52,679 nt of DNA from Arthrobacter silviterrae (GTDB lineage: Bacteria > Actinomycetota > Actinomycetes > Actinomycetales > Micrococcaceae), in assembly GCF_011045165.1 (NCBI RefSeq), contig NZ_JAAKZI010000032.1, forward strand, positions 1 to 52,679. The letters are read 5' to 3'. The position numbers were made by a program, and so were the translations under genes. Shown in pieces: positions 1 through 9,075 of this stretch. The notes below the pieces were generated by a model. That model ran no database searches, was not told the origin of the DNA, and saw nothing but the letters and a program-made list of their open reading frames with translations. Position 1 is the stretch's first letter. Every line of letters begins with the position of its first letter.

Positions 1-41
1 GGGGGGGGCCGCGCCACGGCGCATGGTGGCGCTTCGCCGGG

Positions 42-1163
42 CTACTTCAGCTGGTCGGCCGTGTAGTAGCCGCTGTCAACCAGTTCCTTTGTGTAGTTCG
101 CCTTGGTGACCACCACCGGCTGGAGCAGGAAGGTCGGGACCACCTTGACCTTGTTGTTGTAGCTGGTGGTGTCGTTGACCTCGGGGGTCTTGCCCTTGAG
201 CAGGTCATCGGCCATGGTTACGGCCTGGTCGCCGAGCTTGCGGGTGTCCTTGTAAATCGTCGAGTACTGCTGGCCGGCGATGATGGACTTCACCGAAGCG
301 GCCTCGGCGTCCTGTCCGGTGATGATGGGCAGTGCGTTGGAGGCGTAGCCGGAGGCCTGCAAGGCGGAGATGATGCCGATGGACAGGCCGTCATACGGGG
401 ACAGGATGCCGTCCACCTTCGTGCCGGAAGAGTAGGTGCTGGCAATGAGGTTTTGCATGCGCTTCTGGGCCGTGGCCGGGTCCCAGCGGAGCGTGGCGAT
501 CTGGGTGAATCCGGTCTGGCCGCTCTTGACCACCAGGGTGCCGTTGTCGAGGTACTTCTTCAGGGTCTTCATGGCGCCGTTGTAGAAGAAGGTGGCGTTG
601 TTGTCGTCGGGGCTGCCGGCAAAGAGCTCAATGTTGAACGGGCCCTTCTTCCCGGTTTCCTTGCCTGCATCGTCGAGGATGCCCAGCCCGGTCAGCAGCG
701 ACGTGGCCTGCTCCACGCCCACCTTTTCATTGTCAAAGGTGGTGTAGTAGTCAACGTTCTTGTTGCCGTTGATGAGGCGGTCGTAGGCAATGACCTTGAT
801 GCCGGCCTTGGCTGCGTTGTCCAGCTGGTCGCTCAGTGCCGTACCGTCAATCGAGGCAATGATCAACACTTTCGCACCCTTGGTGATCATGTTGCTGACC
901 TGCTGGACCTGCTGGGGGATCTTGTCGTCGGCATACTCGAGGTCTGTTTTGTAGCCCAGATTTTCCAGCGACGCCTTGATGGCGTCGCCGTCCTTGATCC
1001 ACCGTTCCGAGGTCTTGGTGGGCATGGCGATGCCGATCAGGGCCCCGCTGGAATTGGCGGCGCCGGAGCCGGCGGCGGCTTCCCCGCCCCGGGTGCCGCA
1101 ACCTGCCGTCCCCAAAGCAAGGCCCAGGGCTACGGCCCCAACGATCAAACTTTTGAATCTCAT
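42..1163 (-). CDS. chvE: ChvE-type monosaccharide-binding lipoprotein
   Basis: Periplasmic-type solute-binding protein of 373 aa from a sugar ABC importer, anchored outside the membrane. An N-terminal hydrophobic signal ends in a lipobox (GTAGC, Cys near residue 22), followed by a Gly/Ala/Ser linker. The rest is a two-lobed sugar-binding fold with the family hallmarks [10 protein letters not shown], a YDRLI segment and TGQDAE near the C-terminal third. These point to the ChvE/xylose-arabinose family. It diverges from araB across a 277-bp gap holding LacI-type operators, so L-arabinose or a related pentose is the likely ligand. The ATPase and permease expected downstream would lie left of position 1. 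The exact sugar is inferred from context. Confidence 0.88.
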   Translation of the reverse strand: MRFKSLIVGAVALGLALGTAGCGTRGGEAAAGSGAANSSGALIGIAMPTKTSERWIKDGDAIKASLENLGYKTDLEYADDKIPQQVQQVSNMITKGAKVLIIASIDGTALSDQLDNAAKAGIKVIAYDRLINGNKNVDYYTTFDNEKVGVEQATSLLTGLGILDDAGKETGKKGPFNIELFAGSPDDNNATFFYNGAMKTLKKYLDNGTLVVKSGQTGFTQIATLRWDPATAQKRMQNLIASTYSSGTKVDGILSPYDGLSIGIISALQASGYASNALPIITGQDAEAASVKSIIAGQQYSTIYKDTRKLGDQAVTMADDLLKGKTPEVNDTTSYNNKVKVVPTFLLQPVVVTKANYTKELVDSGYYTADQLK

Positions 1164-1264
1164 GGTTTGTTCCTTTGTGTCCCGAGGGCGTCAACACCAG
1201 GGGCCGGCGAAGGTGGCGGCCCCTGGCATGGATTCCAAGTAATTGTCGTGCCAGCAGCGCCAAT

Positions 1265-1293
1265 AGATTGTTAGCGCTAACACGTGGGGTAAA
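1265..1293 (-). promoter_or_regulatory. Candidate chvE promoter with LacI-type operator O1
   Basis: The minus strand reads TTTACC (1293-1288), a 17-bp spacer, then CAATCT (1270-1265), a plausible sigma-70 type promoter about 100 bp ahead of the binding-protein start. Between and overlapping the boxes lies the perfect 14-bp palindrome TGTTAGCGCTAACA (1269-1282), centred on CG as LacI-family operators are. A repressor bound here would cover the promoter. The palindrome is seen directly; the promoter assignment is inference. Confidence 0.65.
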
Positions 1294-1370
1294 GTGTAAG
1301 CCGCCTCACACGGGTCGTGTCAAGCCCGGGATGCGGCGGCTCGCTGGGATCCGCAGGGTTTTGGGGGTTG

Positions 1371-1401
1371 TTGACATTGTTAATTGTTAGCGTTCACAAT
1401 T
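1371..1401 (+). promoter_or_regulatory. Candidate araB promoter with LacI-type operator O2
   Basis: TTGACA at 1371-1376 is followed after 18 bp by CACAAT (1395-1400). The imperfect palindrome AATTGTTAGCGTTCACAATT (1382-1401, 16 of 20 positions symmetric) overlaps the -10 box. Its left half, TGTTAGCG, is the same as in operator O1. The araB start follows at 1441. This layout suits repression of araBDA by the LacI-family protein encoded at 6364. Confidence 0.68.
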
Positions 1402-1440
1402 GAGACTGAAACCACACCATCCTGTTTCCGAGAGGCCTCC

Positions 1441-3147
1441 ATGACTGAAATCCCACCGCCGCCGGTGCTGCCCCAACCGGAGGGCGCAGACAGCTACGTG
1501 GTTGGCGTTGACTATGGCACCCTGTCCGGACGGGCCGTGGTGGTCCGGGTGAGGGACGGCGCGGAACTGGGCAGTGGGACGTTTGACTACCCTCATGCCG
1601 TCCTGGCGGAGGCTCTCCCATGCGGCGTTCCGCTGGGCCTGGACTGGGCGTTGCAGGTGCCCAACGACTACCGCCTGGTGCTCCAACATGCAGTCCCAGC
1701 CGCCATCCGCGACGCGGGCATCGACCCGGCAACCGTCGTCGGGCTTGGCACCGACTTCACGGCCTGCACCATGGTCCCCACCCTGGCGGACGGAACCCCC
1801 CTGAACGAGGTGCCGGGCTTCGCAGAGCGTCCGCACGCCTATGTGAAACTGTGGCGCCACCACGCCGCGCAGCCCCAGGCGGAACGGATCAACACGCTGG
1901 CTGCCCAGCGCGGCGAGTCCTGGCTGCCGCGCTATGGCGGGCTGATCTCCTCAGAATGGGAGTTCGCCAAGGGCCTGCAGCTGCTGGAGGAGGACCCCGA
2001 AGTCTACGCGGCCATGGACCGCTGGGTTGAGGCTGCGGACTGGATTGTGTGGCAGCTGACCGGTTCCTATGTCCGTAACGCGTGCACCGCCGGCTACAAG
2101 GGCATTTACCAGGACGGCGCCTATCCCTCCGAGGACTTCCTTGCCGCGCTCAATCCCGCCTTCTCCAGCTTCGTCGCAGACAAGGTGGAGCACACGATCG
2201 GCCGGCTGGGGGACTCCGCCGGCACACTGACCGCCGAGGCTGCGGCCTGGACGGGGCTCCCGGAAGGCATCGCCGTGGCAGTGGGCAACGTGGACGCGCA
2301 TGTCACCGCCCCCGCCGCCCGCGCCGTGGCCCCCGGCGCGATGACGGCCATCATGGGCACCTCCACCTGCCACGTCATGAACGGCACCGAACTTCGTGAG
2401 GTCCCCGGTATGTGCGGCGCGGTGGACGGCGGCATCATCGACGGGCTGTGGGGCTACGAAGCCGGCCAGTCCGGCGTGGGCGACATCTTCGGCTGGTTCG
2501 TGAAGAACGGTGTTCCCCCGCAGTACCACCACGACGCCGCGGCGCGCGGCCTCAGCGTGCACGAACACCTGACGGAGCTGGCTGCCGCACAAAAAATAGG
2601 CCAGCACGGGCTTATCGCCCTGGACTGGCACAGCGGAAACCGCTCCGTGCTGGTGGACCACGAACTGTCCGGGGTGGTGGTGGGGCAGACCCTGGCCACC
2701 AAGCCTGAAGACAGCTACCGCGCCCTGCTGGAAGCCACGGCCTTTGGCACCCGCACCATCATCGAGGCCTTCAAGGCCTCGGGTGTGCCAGTGAATGAAT
2801 TCACGGCCGCCGGTGGGCTGCCCCGCAACCGGCTCCTGATGCAGATTTACGCGGACGTGACTGGCCTGCCCGTGCGCACCATCGGCTCCACGCAGGCCCC
2901 GGCGCTGGGATCGGCCATTCACGCCGCCGTTGCGGCCGGCGCCTATCCCGACGTCCGGGCGGCCTCCGGTGCCATGGGTGCCGCTCCGGCGGACATCTAC
3001 CTGCCCATCGCGGGGAACGTGGCTGCCTACAACGAGCTCTTTGCCGAGTACACCGCGCTCCACGACTACTTTGGCCGGGGAGCCAATGGGGTCATGCACC
3101 GGCTCAAGGCCATTGCGCGTAGGGCTGCCGGGGAGGTGCCGGCATGA
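1441..3147 (+). CDS. araB: Ribulokinase AraB
   Basis: FGGY-family carbohydrate kinase of 568 aa that phosphorylates L-ribulose to L-ribulose 5-phosphate. The N-terminal phosphate-binding segment VGVDYGTLSGRAVVV, the GTDFTACTMVP region, MGTSTCH in the second domain and the GGLPRNRLLMQIYADVTG segment match ribulokinases. The open frame extends back to a TTG at 1384. ATG 1441 is preferred because AGAGG lies 5 bases upstream and the extra residues would overlap operator O2. It is the first gene of araB-araD-araA-epimerase and overlaps araD by four bases (ATGA). Length and motifs are normal. Confidence 0.95.
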   Translation: MTEIPPPPVLPQPEGADSYVVGVDYGTLSGRAVVVRVRDGAELGSGTFDYPHAVLAEALPCGVPLGLDWALQVPNDYRLVLQHAVPAAIRDAGIDPATVVGLGTDFTACTMVPTLADGTPLNEVPGFAERPHAYVKLWRHHAAQPQAERINTLAAQRGESWLPRYGGLISSEWEFAKGLQLLEEDPEVYAAMDRWVEAADWIVWQLTGSYVRNACTAGYKGIYQDGAYPSEDFLAALNPAFSSFVADKVEHTIGRLGDSAGTLTAEAAAWTGLPEGIAVAVGNVDAHVTAPAARAVAPGAMTAIMGTSTCHVMNGTELREVPGMCGAVDGGIIDGLWGYEAGQSGVGDIFGWFVKNGVPPQYHHDAAARGLSVHEHLTELAAAQKIGQHGLIALDWHSGNRSVLVDHELSGVVVGQTLATKPEDSYRALLEATAFGTRTIIEAFKASGVPVNEFTAAGGLPRNRLLMQIYADVTGLPVRTIGSTQAPALGSAIHAAVAAGAYPDVRAASGAMGAAPADIYLPIAGNVAAYNELFAEYTALHDYFGRGANGVMHRLKAIARRAAGEVPA

Positions 3148-3863
3148 GTGCCGCAGTGACGGGTCAAACATCCCCGGCCCCCACCCCGACCGTGGCGGAG
3201 AAGGTGGCCGCCGTCCGCGCAGAGGTGTGCGCCCTGCATGCCGAGCTGACCAGGTACGCCCTGGTGGTGTGGACGGCCGGCAACGTTTCGGCCCGAGTCC
3301 CGGGGGAGGAGCTGATGGTCATCAAGCCGTCAGGCCTGGCCTACGCGGAGCTGACGCCGGAATCCATGGTGGTCACCGACCTTGACGGCACCCCGGCGGC
3401 AGGCGACTGGGACAACCCAGCCCTTGCACCGTCGTCGGACACGGCAGCGCACGCCTACGTCTACCGCCACATGCCGGAGGTCGGCGGGGTGGTGCACACG
3501 CACTCCACCTACGCCACGGCGTGGGCGGCGCGCGGGGAGGCGATCCCGTGCGTGCTGACCATGATGGGCGACGAATTTGGCGGCGACATTCCCGTGGGGC
3601 CCTTCGCGCTGATCGGGGACGACTCCATTGGGCGCGGCATTGTGGAAACCCTGCAGTCCTCGAAGTCGCCGGCCGTGCTCATGAAGAGCCACGGGCCGTT
3701 CACCATCGGGCGGGATGCGCGCGCGGCGGTCAAGGCCGCCGTCATGTGCGAGGAGGTGGCCAAGACCGTCCATGTTTCGCGCCAGCTGGGCCAGCCGCTG
3801 CCCCTTGACCCGGCGCTGATTGCCTCCCTGCACCACCGCTACCAGAACGTTTACGGCCAATAA
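3144..3863 (+). CDS. araD: L-ribulose-5-phosphate 4-epimerase AraD
   Basis: Class II aldolase/epimerase of 239 aa that converts L-ribulose 5-phosphate to D-xylulose 5-phosphate, the entry to the pentose phosphate pathway. Visible hallmarks are the GNVSARVPG phosphate-binding loop, the [16 protein letters not shown] segment supplying zinc histidines, and a C-terminal [11 protein letters not shown] tail typical of AraD. The start overlaps the araB stop as ATGA, with GGGAGG 7 bases upstream, so the two genes are probably translationally coupled. An aldolase of the same superfamily is the only real alternative; the ara context argues against it. Confidence 0.93.
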   Translation: MSAAVTGQTSPAPTPTVAEKVAAVRAEVCALHAELTRYALVVWTAGNVSARVPGEELMVIKPSGLAYAELTPESMVVTDLDGTPAAGDWDNPALAPSSDTAAHAYVYRHMPEVGGVVHTHSTYATAWAARGEAIPCVLTMMGDEFGGDIPVGPFALIGDDSIGRGIVETLQSSKSPAVLMKSHGPFTIGRDARAAVKAAVMCEEVAKTVHVSRQLGQPLPLDPALIASLHHRYQNVYGQ

Positions 3864-3883
3864 CCCCTAATTTTGAGGAAATC

Positions 3884-5404
3884 ATGACGATCAATCCCGC
3901 CGCAGTGTCCCTTCAGCAGTACGAAGTATGGTTTTTGACCGGCAGCCAGCACCTGTACGGGGAGGAGGTGCTGGCCCAGGTGGCCGCGCAGTCCCGCGAA
4001 ATTTCCAATGCGCTCAATGCCTCCGGCGCCCCCGTGAAGCTGGTTTGGAAGCCGGTCCTGACGGACTCCGACGCCATCCGCCGCACCGCCCTTGAGGCGA
4101 ACGCCTCGGACCACGTGATTGGCGTGACAGCGTGGATGCACACCTTCTCCCCGGCCAAGATGTGGATCCAGGGGCTGGATGCGCTGCGCAAGCCCCTGCT
4201 GCACCTGCACACCCAGGCCAACGTGGAACTGCCGTGGGAAGACATTGACTTTGACTTCATGAACCTCAACCAGGCCGCCCACGGCGACCGCGAATTTGGC
4301 TACATCCAGGCCCGCCTGGGCGTCCCCCGGAAAACCGTGGTGGGGCACGTGTCCAACCCGGAGGTGCAGCGCCAGGTGGGCGTGTGGCAGCGTGCGGCAG
4401 CCGGCTGGGCGGCCGTCCGCGGGCTGAAGCTGACCCGCTTCGGCGACAACATGCGCAACGTGGCAGTCACGGAAGGGGACAAGACCGAGGCGGAGCTGCG
4501 CCTGGGCGTGTCCGTCAACACCTGGAGCGTCAACGAACTTGCAGACGCCGTCCACGCCTCCGCCGAGGCGGACGTTGACGCGCTGGTGGCCGAATACGCT
4601 GAACTCTACGACGTGGCCCCGGAGCTGCGCCGCGGAGGGGAGCGGCACGAGTCCCTGCGCTACGGGGCGAAGATCGAACTGGGCCTGCGCTCCTTCCTGG
4701 AGGCGAACGGCTCGGCTGCCTTTACGACGTCGTTCGAGGACCTGGGTGCCCTGCGCCAGCTACCGGGACTCGCCGTGCAGCGCCTCATGGCGGACGGCTA
4801 CGGCTTTGGCGCCGAGGGCGACTGGAAGACGGCCATCCTGGTCCGGGCCGCCAAGGTCATGGGTGCCGGGCTGCCCGGCGGGGCCTCGCTCATGGAGGAC
4901 TACACCTACAACCTGGTGCCGGGGCAGGAGACCATCCTCGGCGCGCACATGCTTGAAGTCTGCCCGTCGCTGACCACGTCCCGGCCCCGCCTGGAGATCC
5001 ACCCGCTGGGCATTGGCGGCCGTGAAGACCCCGTCCGGCTGGTCTTTGACACGGACCCGGGCGCGGGCGTGGTGGTGGCCCTGTCCGACATGCGGGACCG
5101 CTTCCGCCTGGTGGCCAACGCCGTGGAGGTGGTCCCGCTGGAGCAGCCGCTGCCCAAGCTGCCCGTGGCCCGGGCCCTCTGGTCCCCCAAGCCGGACTTT
5201 GCCACGTCCGCCGCCGCCTGGCTGACGGCCGGCGCCGCCCACCACACGGTGCTGTCCACCCAGGTGGGTGTGGAGGCGTTTGAGGACTTCGCCGAAATGG
5301 CGCAAACTGAACTTCTGACCATTGACCAGGGCACCACCCTGCGCGACTTCAAGAAGGAGATCCGATGGAACCAGGCGTACTACAAGCTGGCCGGCGGACT
5401 GTGA
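3884..5404 (+). CDS. araA: L-arabinose isomerase AraA
   Basis: Manganese-dependent isomerase of 506 aa that converts L-arabinose to L-ribulose in the cytoplasm, the first step of the pathway. The N-terminal [14 protein letters not shown] is diagnostic for AraA. Expected metal-site regions are present: the Glu in GFGAEGDWK, the Glu/His stretch in [20 protein letters not shown], and a His in the AAHHTVLS segment. GAGG lies 5 bases before the ATG. It follows araD after 20 bp, and its stop overlaps the GTG start of the epimerase. Full length, with no abnormalities seen. Confidence 0.96.
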   Translation: MTINPAAVSLQQYEVWFLTGSQHLYGEEVLAQVAAQSREISNALNASGAPVKLVWKPVLTDSDAIRRTALEANASDHVIGVTAWMHTFSPAKMWIQGLDALRKPLLHLHTQANVELPWEDIDFDFMNLNQAAHGDREFGYIQARLGVPRKTVVGHVSNPEVQRQVGVWQRAAAGWAAVRGLKLTRFGDNMRNVAVTEGDKTEAELRLGVSVNTWSVNELADAVHASAEADVDALVAEYAELYDVAPELRRGGERHESLRYGAKIELGLRSFLEANGSAAFTTSFEDLGALRQLPGLAVQRLMADGYGFGAEGDWKTAILVRAAKVMGAGLPGGASLMEDYTYNLVPGQETILGAHMLEVCPSLTTSRPRLEIHPLGIGGREDPVRLVFDTDPGAGVVVALSDMRDRFRLVANAVEVVPLEQPLPKLPVARALWSPKPDFATSAAAWLTAGAAHHTVLSTQVGVEAFEDFAEMAQTELLTIDQGTTLRDFKKEIRWNQAYYKLAGGL

Positions 5405-6303
5405 ACGGACCCGACTACCTCATCAAGGCCGGGGACTACACGGCCCGCATCGTGGCCCGGGGTGCCGCCCTGTGCGAACTCCAGCACCTGGGCCGCGACT
5501 TGGTGGTGCCGTTTTCCGCCGATGAGCCCATCCCCGACTACCGCGGCATCATCGCCGCGCCCTGGCCAAACCGGGTGGCGGACGGCGCCTACCGCTGGGA
5601 CGGGGACGTCTACCACCTCCCCCTCAACGAGCGCGACCGCGGGACGGCCCTCCACGGGCTGGTGCTGGGCCTGGAGTGGGAGCTGGAAGCGCACGACGAC
5701 GACCGGCTCACCTTGCGCTGTGCCCTGGAACCGTCGAAGGGGTATCCGTCCGCCCTGGAGGTCCGCGCGGACTACCGGCTGGACGAAAATGGGCTGCACT
5801 GCACCGTGACCGCCAGCAACGTTGGCACGGCCGCAGCCCCCTACGGCGTGTGCCCCCACCCCTACCTGGTGGCGGGAGAGGCGCCGCTGGACGAATGGAC
5901 ACTGTCAGTGCCGGCGTCGCACTTCCTGGCCGTAACGCCGGACCGCCTGCTGCCGCTGGGCCTGGAGGCGGTGGAGGGGCACGCCTTTGACTTCCGCACG
6001 CCCCGTGCCATCGGAACCACGCAAATTGACCATGCCTTCACCGGCCTTGGCCTGGACGTGGACGGCGTGCACCGGCTGCTCCTCTCCGACCCCTCCGGGA
6101 CGTTCGTGGGAATGCAATGGGACGCCTCATGCCCCTGGCTCCAGCTCCACACGGCGGACAAGCCGGAAGGTGTGCCGGGCCGCCTGGGCCTGGCCGTGGA
6201 ACCCATGACCTGCCCGCCGGATGCGTTCAATTCCGGCACCGACCTCATCCGGCTGGAACCCGGGGACAGCCACACGGCCGGCTGGAGCATTTTTGGCGGC
6301 TAG
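5401..6303 (+). CDS. Aldose 1-epimerase (mutarotase) family protein
   Basis: GalM-like protein of 300 aa, expected to interconvert alpha and beta anomers of an aldose; here probably L-arabinose for AraA. Visible features are a beta-rich fold, [13 protein letters not shown] near the N-terminus, [22 protein letters not shown] with the conserved catalytic-region His, and a late [16 protein letters not shown] segment. I place the start at GTG 5401, giving a GTGA overlap with the araA stop; an ATG at 5365 lies inside araA. The four-gene chain is tightly packed and probably one transcript. Substrate is inferred from context. Confidence 0.87.
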   Translation: MNGPDYLIKAGDYTARIVARGAALCELQHLGRDLVVPFSADEPIPDYRGIIAAPWPNRVADGAYRWDGDVYHLPLNERDRGTALHGLVLGLEWELEAHDDDRLTLRCALEPSKGYPSALEVRADYRLDENGLHCTVTASNVGTAAAPYGVCPHPYLVAGEAPLDEWTLSVPASHFLAVTPDRLLPLGLEAVEGHAFDFRTPRAIGTTQIDHAFTGLGLDVDGVHRLLLSDPSGTFVGMQWDASCPWLQLHTADKPEGVPGRLGLAVEPMTCPPDAFNSGTDLIRLEPGDSHTAGWSIFGG

Positions 6304-6320
6304 GGTCTTGTAGCATCAAA

Positions 6321-6343
6321 GCGGCGGGCGATTGTCCCGCCGC
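6321..6343 (+). other. GC-rich hairpin in the leader of the LacI-family gene
   Basis: GCGGCGGG (6321-6328) and CCCGCCGC (6336-6343) form a perfect 8-bp stem with a 7-base loop, 20 bases before the regulator start. There is no U-tract, so it is not a clear intrinsic terminator. It may reduce read-through from araBDA or shape the 5' end of the regulator mRNA. Confidence 0.45.
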
Positions 6344-6363
6344 AACGATGAAACGAGGAACGC

Positions 6364-7383
6364 ATGCGGGCTACGGTGAAGGACGTTGCAGCCCGCGCGG
6401 GGGTCTCGCCCAAAACCGTCTCCAATGTGGTGAACGGGCTGGTCCCCGTCAGTGAACGCACGCGCGCCAAGGTGGAGGCCGCCCTGGCGGAGCTGGACTA
6501 CGTGCCCAATCTTTCCGCCAGGGGCCTGCGCAACGGCCGCACGGGCGTCATTGCGCTGGCACTGCCCGACCTGGCCACGCCGTATTCAGCCGAGTTGGCC
6601 CACCACGTTGTCGAGGTGGCCCACGAGCAGGGGTTCGGCGTCCAGATTGAGGAGACGGGCCGGGATCCGGGCCGGGAGTTTGAGCTGGTGACCAAGGCCC
6701 GGTCCAACCTGATCGACGGGTTGATCCTGAATCCCGTGGACCTGGATGAGAGCGCCATCAGGGTGGGCGGAAACCTGCCCCCGATGGTGCTGCTGGGAGA
6801 GGTGTCGCAGCGGCGCGTGGACCAGGTGGGCGTGGACAATGTTGGTGCCGCGCGGGAGATGACACTGGCACTGGCCGGCACGGGGAGGCGCCGGATCGCC
6901 GTGCTGGGCTGCGTTGACCGGCGCAGTTCCGCAACGGCACTGGTGCGCACCGAGGGCTACCGGCTGGCCCTCCAGGATGCCGGAATTCCCCACGACCCCG
7001 CGCTGGAAATTGCCTGCGACGAGTGGACGCCGGCAGGCAGTGCCGCCGCACTGGCGGACTTCCTGGCGCGGCATGAATTGCCGGACGCGCTCTTTTGCTT
7101 CACGGACTCGCTGGCCATTGGCGCCCTGAGCGTGCTGGCCGCTTCCGGGCACCGCGTGCCCGAAGAGATCCTGGTGGCCGGCTTTGACGACGTGGCGGAC
7201 GGCCAGTATGCCGTCCCTGCGCTGACCACCATCTCCGTGGACAAGCGCGCCATGGCTGAAAACGCGCTGCGGTTGCTCACCGAACGCATGGCCGACCGGC
7301 GGAGGGAACCGGTCCAGCTGGCGCTGCCCTACAAGCTGGTGGTCCGTGCCAGCACAGGGGCCATTTCCGGGCCGGGGGCCTGA
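6364..7383 (+). CDS. LacI-family transcriptional regulator, probable arabinose repressor
   Basis: Repressor of 339 aa. The N-terminal LacI helix-turn-helix reads VKDVAARAGVSPKTVSNVVN, followed by the hinge-helix region NLSARGLRNGRTG, then a periplasmic-binding-protein-like sensor domain with VAGFDDV near residue 275. It sits between araBDA and the araNPQ-like transport genes, and three sites resembling TGTTAGCGCTAACA flank the operons. It is therefore the best candidate to bind them and release on an arabinose-derived inducer. GAGGAA precedes the ATG. The stop codon lies inside the first unit of a 19-bp tandem repeat, so the last residues (PGA) are repeat-encoded. The inducer is inferred. Confidence 0.88.
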   Translation: MRATVKDVAARAGVSPKTVSNVVNGLVPVSERTRAKVEAALAELDYVPNLSARGLRNGRTGVIALALPDLATPYSAELAHHVVEVAHEQGFGVQIEETGRDPGREFELVTKARSNLIDGLILNPVDLDESAIRVGGNLPPMVLLGEVSQRRVDQVGVDNVGAAREMTLALAGTGRRRIAVLGCVDRRSSATALVRTEGYRLALQDAGIPHDPALEIACDEWTPAGSAAALADFLARHELPDALFCFTDSLAIGALSVLAASGHRVPEEILVAGFDDVADGQYAVPALTTISVDKRAMAENALRLLTERMADRRREPVQLALPYKLVVRASTGAISGPGA

Positions 7384-7456
7384 CACCGGGCCGGGGGCCT
7401 GACACCGGGCCGGGGGCCTGACACCGGGCCGGGGGCCTGACACCGGGCCGGGGGCC
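7369..7456 (+). repeat. 19-bp tandem repeat spanning the regulator stop codon
   Basis: Four exact head-to-tail copies of GGGCCGGGGGCCTGACACC (7369-7387, 7388-7406, 7407-7425, 7426-7444) plus a 12-base partial copy to 7456. The TGA stop of the LacI-family gene is inside the first copy. Each unit has two G-runs and a GGGCC/GGCC self-complementary part, so hairpins or G-quadruplexes are possible. Exact identity suggests recent expansion. Confidence 0.95.
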
Positions 7457-7471
7457 GTGCGAAAGAAACAT

Positions 7472-7485
7472 TGTGCGCGCTAACA
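7472..7485. promoter_or_regulatory. LacI-type operator O3 ahead of the arabinose transport operon
   Basis: TGTGCGCGCTAACA matches the perfect palindrome TGTTAGCGCTAACA at 1269 in 12 of 14 positions, with an identical right half. It lies about 190 bp before the binding-protein gene and links that operon to the same repressor as araBDA. Confidence 0.6.
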
Positions 7486-7505
7486 AAAAAACTCTTGCGC
7501 CGCCT

Positions 7506-7521
7506 ATTACAACGATGTAAT
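7506..7521. promoter_or_regulatory. Second CG-centred palindrome in the transport promoter region
   Basis: ATTACAACGATGTAAT is a 16-bp palindrome with 14 symmetric positions and a CG centre, the usual geometry of a LacI-family operator, but its sequence differs from O1-O3. Its right half, TGTAAT, could also serve as a -10 box behind TTGCGC (7495-7500), though with a short 15-bp spacer. It may be read by a different regulator. Confidence 0.45.
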
Positions 7522-7672
7522 CTGTGTTGCAGGTCACCAAACGTCCACCGGGGCGGCGGCATTTCGCCGCAGGCCGAGGTTGATGGACGGCACGGTTGCC
7601 GGATGGCACACAGGCCAGGGATTTACCTCAGACATCGAATGAACTGATTCGGCGCAAACAAAGGAGTGAGCG

Positions 7673-9010
7673 ATGCACGGAGCGCGTGAAGCATCCGCAA
7701 CCGGGCTGTCCAGGAGGACGCTGCTGCGCAGCGGCGGACTGGCACTGTCCGGGCTGGCGGCGGCCGGCATGCTGTCCGGCTGCGGCGGCACGGCCCAGGC
7801 AGCCGGGGCGGAGCAGCTGCGGTTCTGGCACCTGCTTTCAGGCGGTGACGGAATCAAGATGCAGGCCATGATCGACTCCGCCAACGCCTCGCAGCAGGCC
7901 TACAAGGTGCTGCCCACCGTACTGGCCTGGGGCGCCCCGTACTACACCAAGCTCGCGATGGCCTCCGCCGGCGGCAGGCCGCCGGAAGTTGCCATCATGC
8001 ACGCGGCCCGCGTTCCCGGCTATGCCCCCGGCGGGCTCCTGGACCCCTGGGACCTGGACCTGCTGGCCACGCACGGGGTCACGAAGGACGATTTCGCACC
8101 GCGCATCTGGGAAAACAGCCAGCTGGACGGCAAGGTCTTCTCCATCGCCCTGGACTCCCACCCCTTCATCCTGATGTACAACACCGAGGTGGCCGGCAAG
8201 GCCGGCGTGCTGGGCGCCAACGGCCAGCTGGAGACCATCACCAGCGGGGACCGCTTCAAGGAAGCCGCCCTTGAGATGGCCAAGGTCACCGGCAAGCACG
8301 GCCTGTCCTACGGCTACCTCAGCGACGGGGCCCAGATGTGGCGCATGTTTTACACCTTTTACCGCCAGCACGGCGCCACCATGGAACTGCCGCAGGGGCA
8401 AAAGGCCAAGGTGGACAGGGACGTGGCCGTGGACGTGCTCGAATACATCCACTCCCTGCTGGACGGCAAGATTGCCACGGCCAGCGGCGACGGCGGCACG
8501 GCCATCGCAGAATTTGCCGGCCAGGGCTCGGGCATGCTGGCCAGCGGCGTGTGGGAACTGCCCACCATGCAAACCGCCAAGGTCCCCTTTGACGCCATGC
8601 CCATCCCCACCCTCTTCGGCACCCCCGCAGCCTACGCGGACTCGCACGCCTTCGTCCTCCCGCACCAGCAGAACCTGGATGAGCAGAAGCGGTCCGATGT
8701 TTACGCCTTCGTGGCCCAAATACTCAAGGGCTCGCTGAACTGGGCCAAGGCCGGACACATCCCCGCCTTCCAGCCCGTGGTGCGCTCGGAGGCCTACAAA
8801 AACCTGCTGCCCCAGGCCCATTACGCCGGTGCCGCGGACATCATCAACTACGATCCGCGGGCCTGGTTCACCGGCTCCGGCTCCGACTTCCAGTCCTACT
8901 TTGCCGAGAACATCCAAAACGTGTTCCTCGGGCGCACCCAGGCCAAGGACGGCTGGGACGCGTTTGTCCGCCGCCTGGACACCCTGCTGTCCAAGCCGAA
9001 CCCGGTGTAG
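7673..9010 (+). CDS. Sugar ABC transporter binding lipoprotein, AraN-like
   Basis: Family 1 extracellular solute-binding protein of 445 aa. The N-terminus holds a twin-arginine motif (SRRTLLRSG), a hydrophobic stretch and the lipobox LSGC, so it is probably exported folded by Tat and lipidated. The mature part has the usual two-lobe layout with a conserved C-terminal DGWDAFVRRLDTLL helix. AAGGAG stands 6 bases before the ATG. It is followed by two permeases and an arabinofuranosidase, so its ligand is probably arabinose oligosaccharides. No ATPase gene is present in the operon, so a shared MsiK-type ATPase elsewhere is expected (inference). Confidence 0.87.
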   Translation: MHGAREASATGLSRRTLLRSGGLALSGLAAAGMLSGCGGTAQAAGAEQLRFWHLLSGGDGIKMQAMIDSANASQQAYKVLPTVLAWGAPYYTKLAMASAGGRPPEVAIMHAARVPGYAPGGLLDPWDLDLLATHGVTKDDFAPRIWENSQLDGKVFSIALDSHPFILMYNTEVAGKAGVLGANGQLETITSGDRFKEAALEMAKVTGKHGLSYGYLSDGAQMWRMFYTFYRQHGATMELPQGQKAKVDRDVAVDVLEYIHSLLDGKIATASGDGGTAIAEFAGQGSGMLASGVWELPTMQTAKVPFDAMPIPTLFGTPAAYADSHAFVLPHQQNLDEQKRSDVYAFVAQILKGSLNWAKAGHIPAFQPVVRSEAYKNLLPQAHYAGAADIINYDPRAWFTGSGSDFQSYFAENIQNVFLGRTQAKDGWDAFVRRLDTLLSKPNPV

Positions 9011-9075
9011 GCGGCGGGGATGGAATCACAATTCATGTTTGGGAGAGAAATTCTTGCGGCAAGGGAGCCACGGCA

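Noticed and set aside
1-20. Run of eight G at the window start
   Set aside because: Too short to interpret and at the window edge.
7369-7456. CRISPR array
   Set aside because: The units are directly adjacent with no spacers and no cas genes are present.
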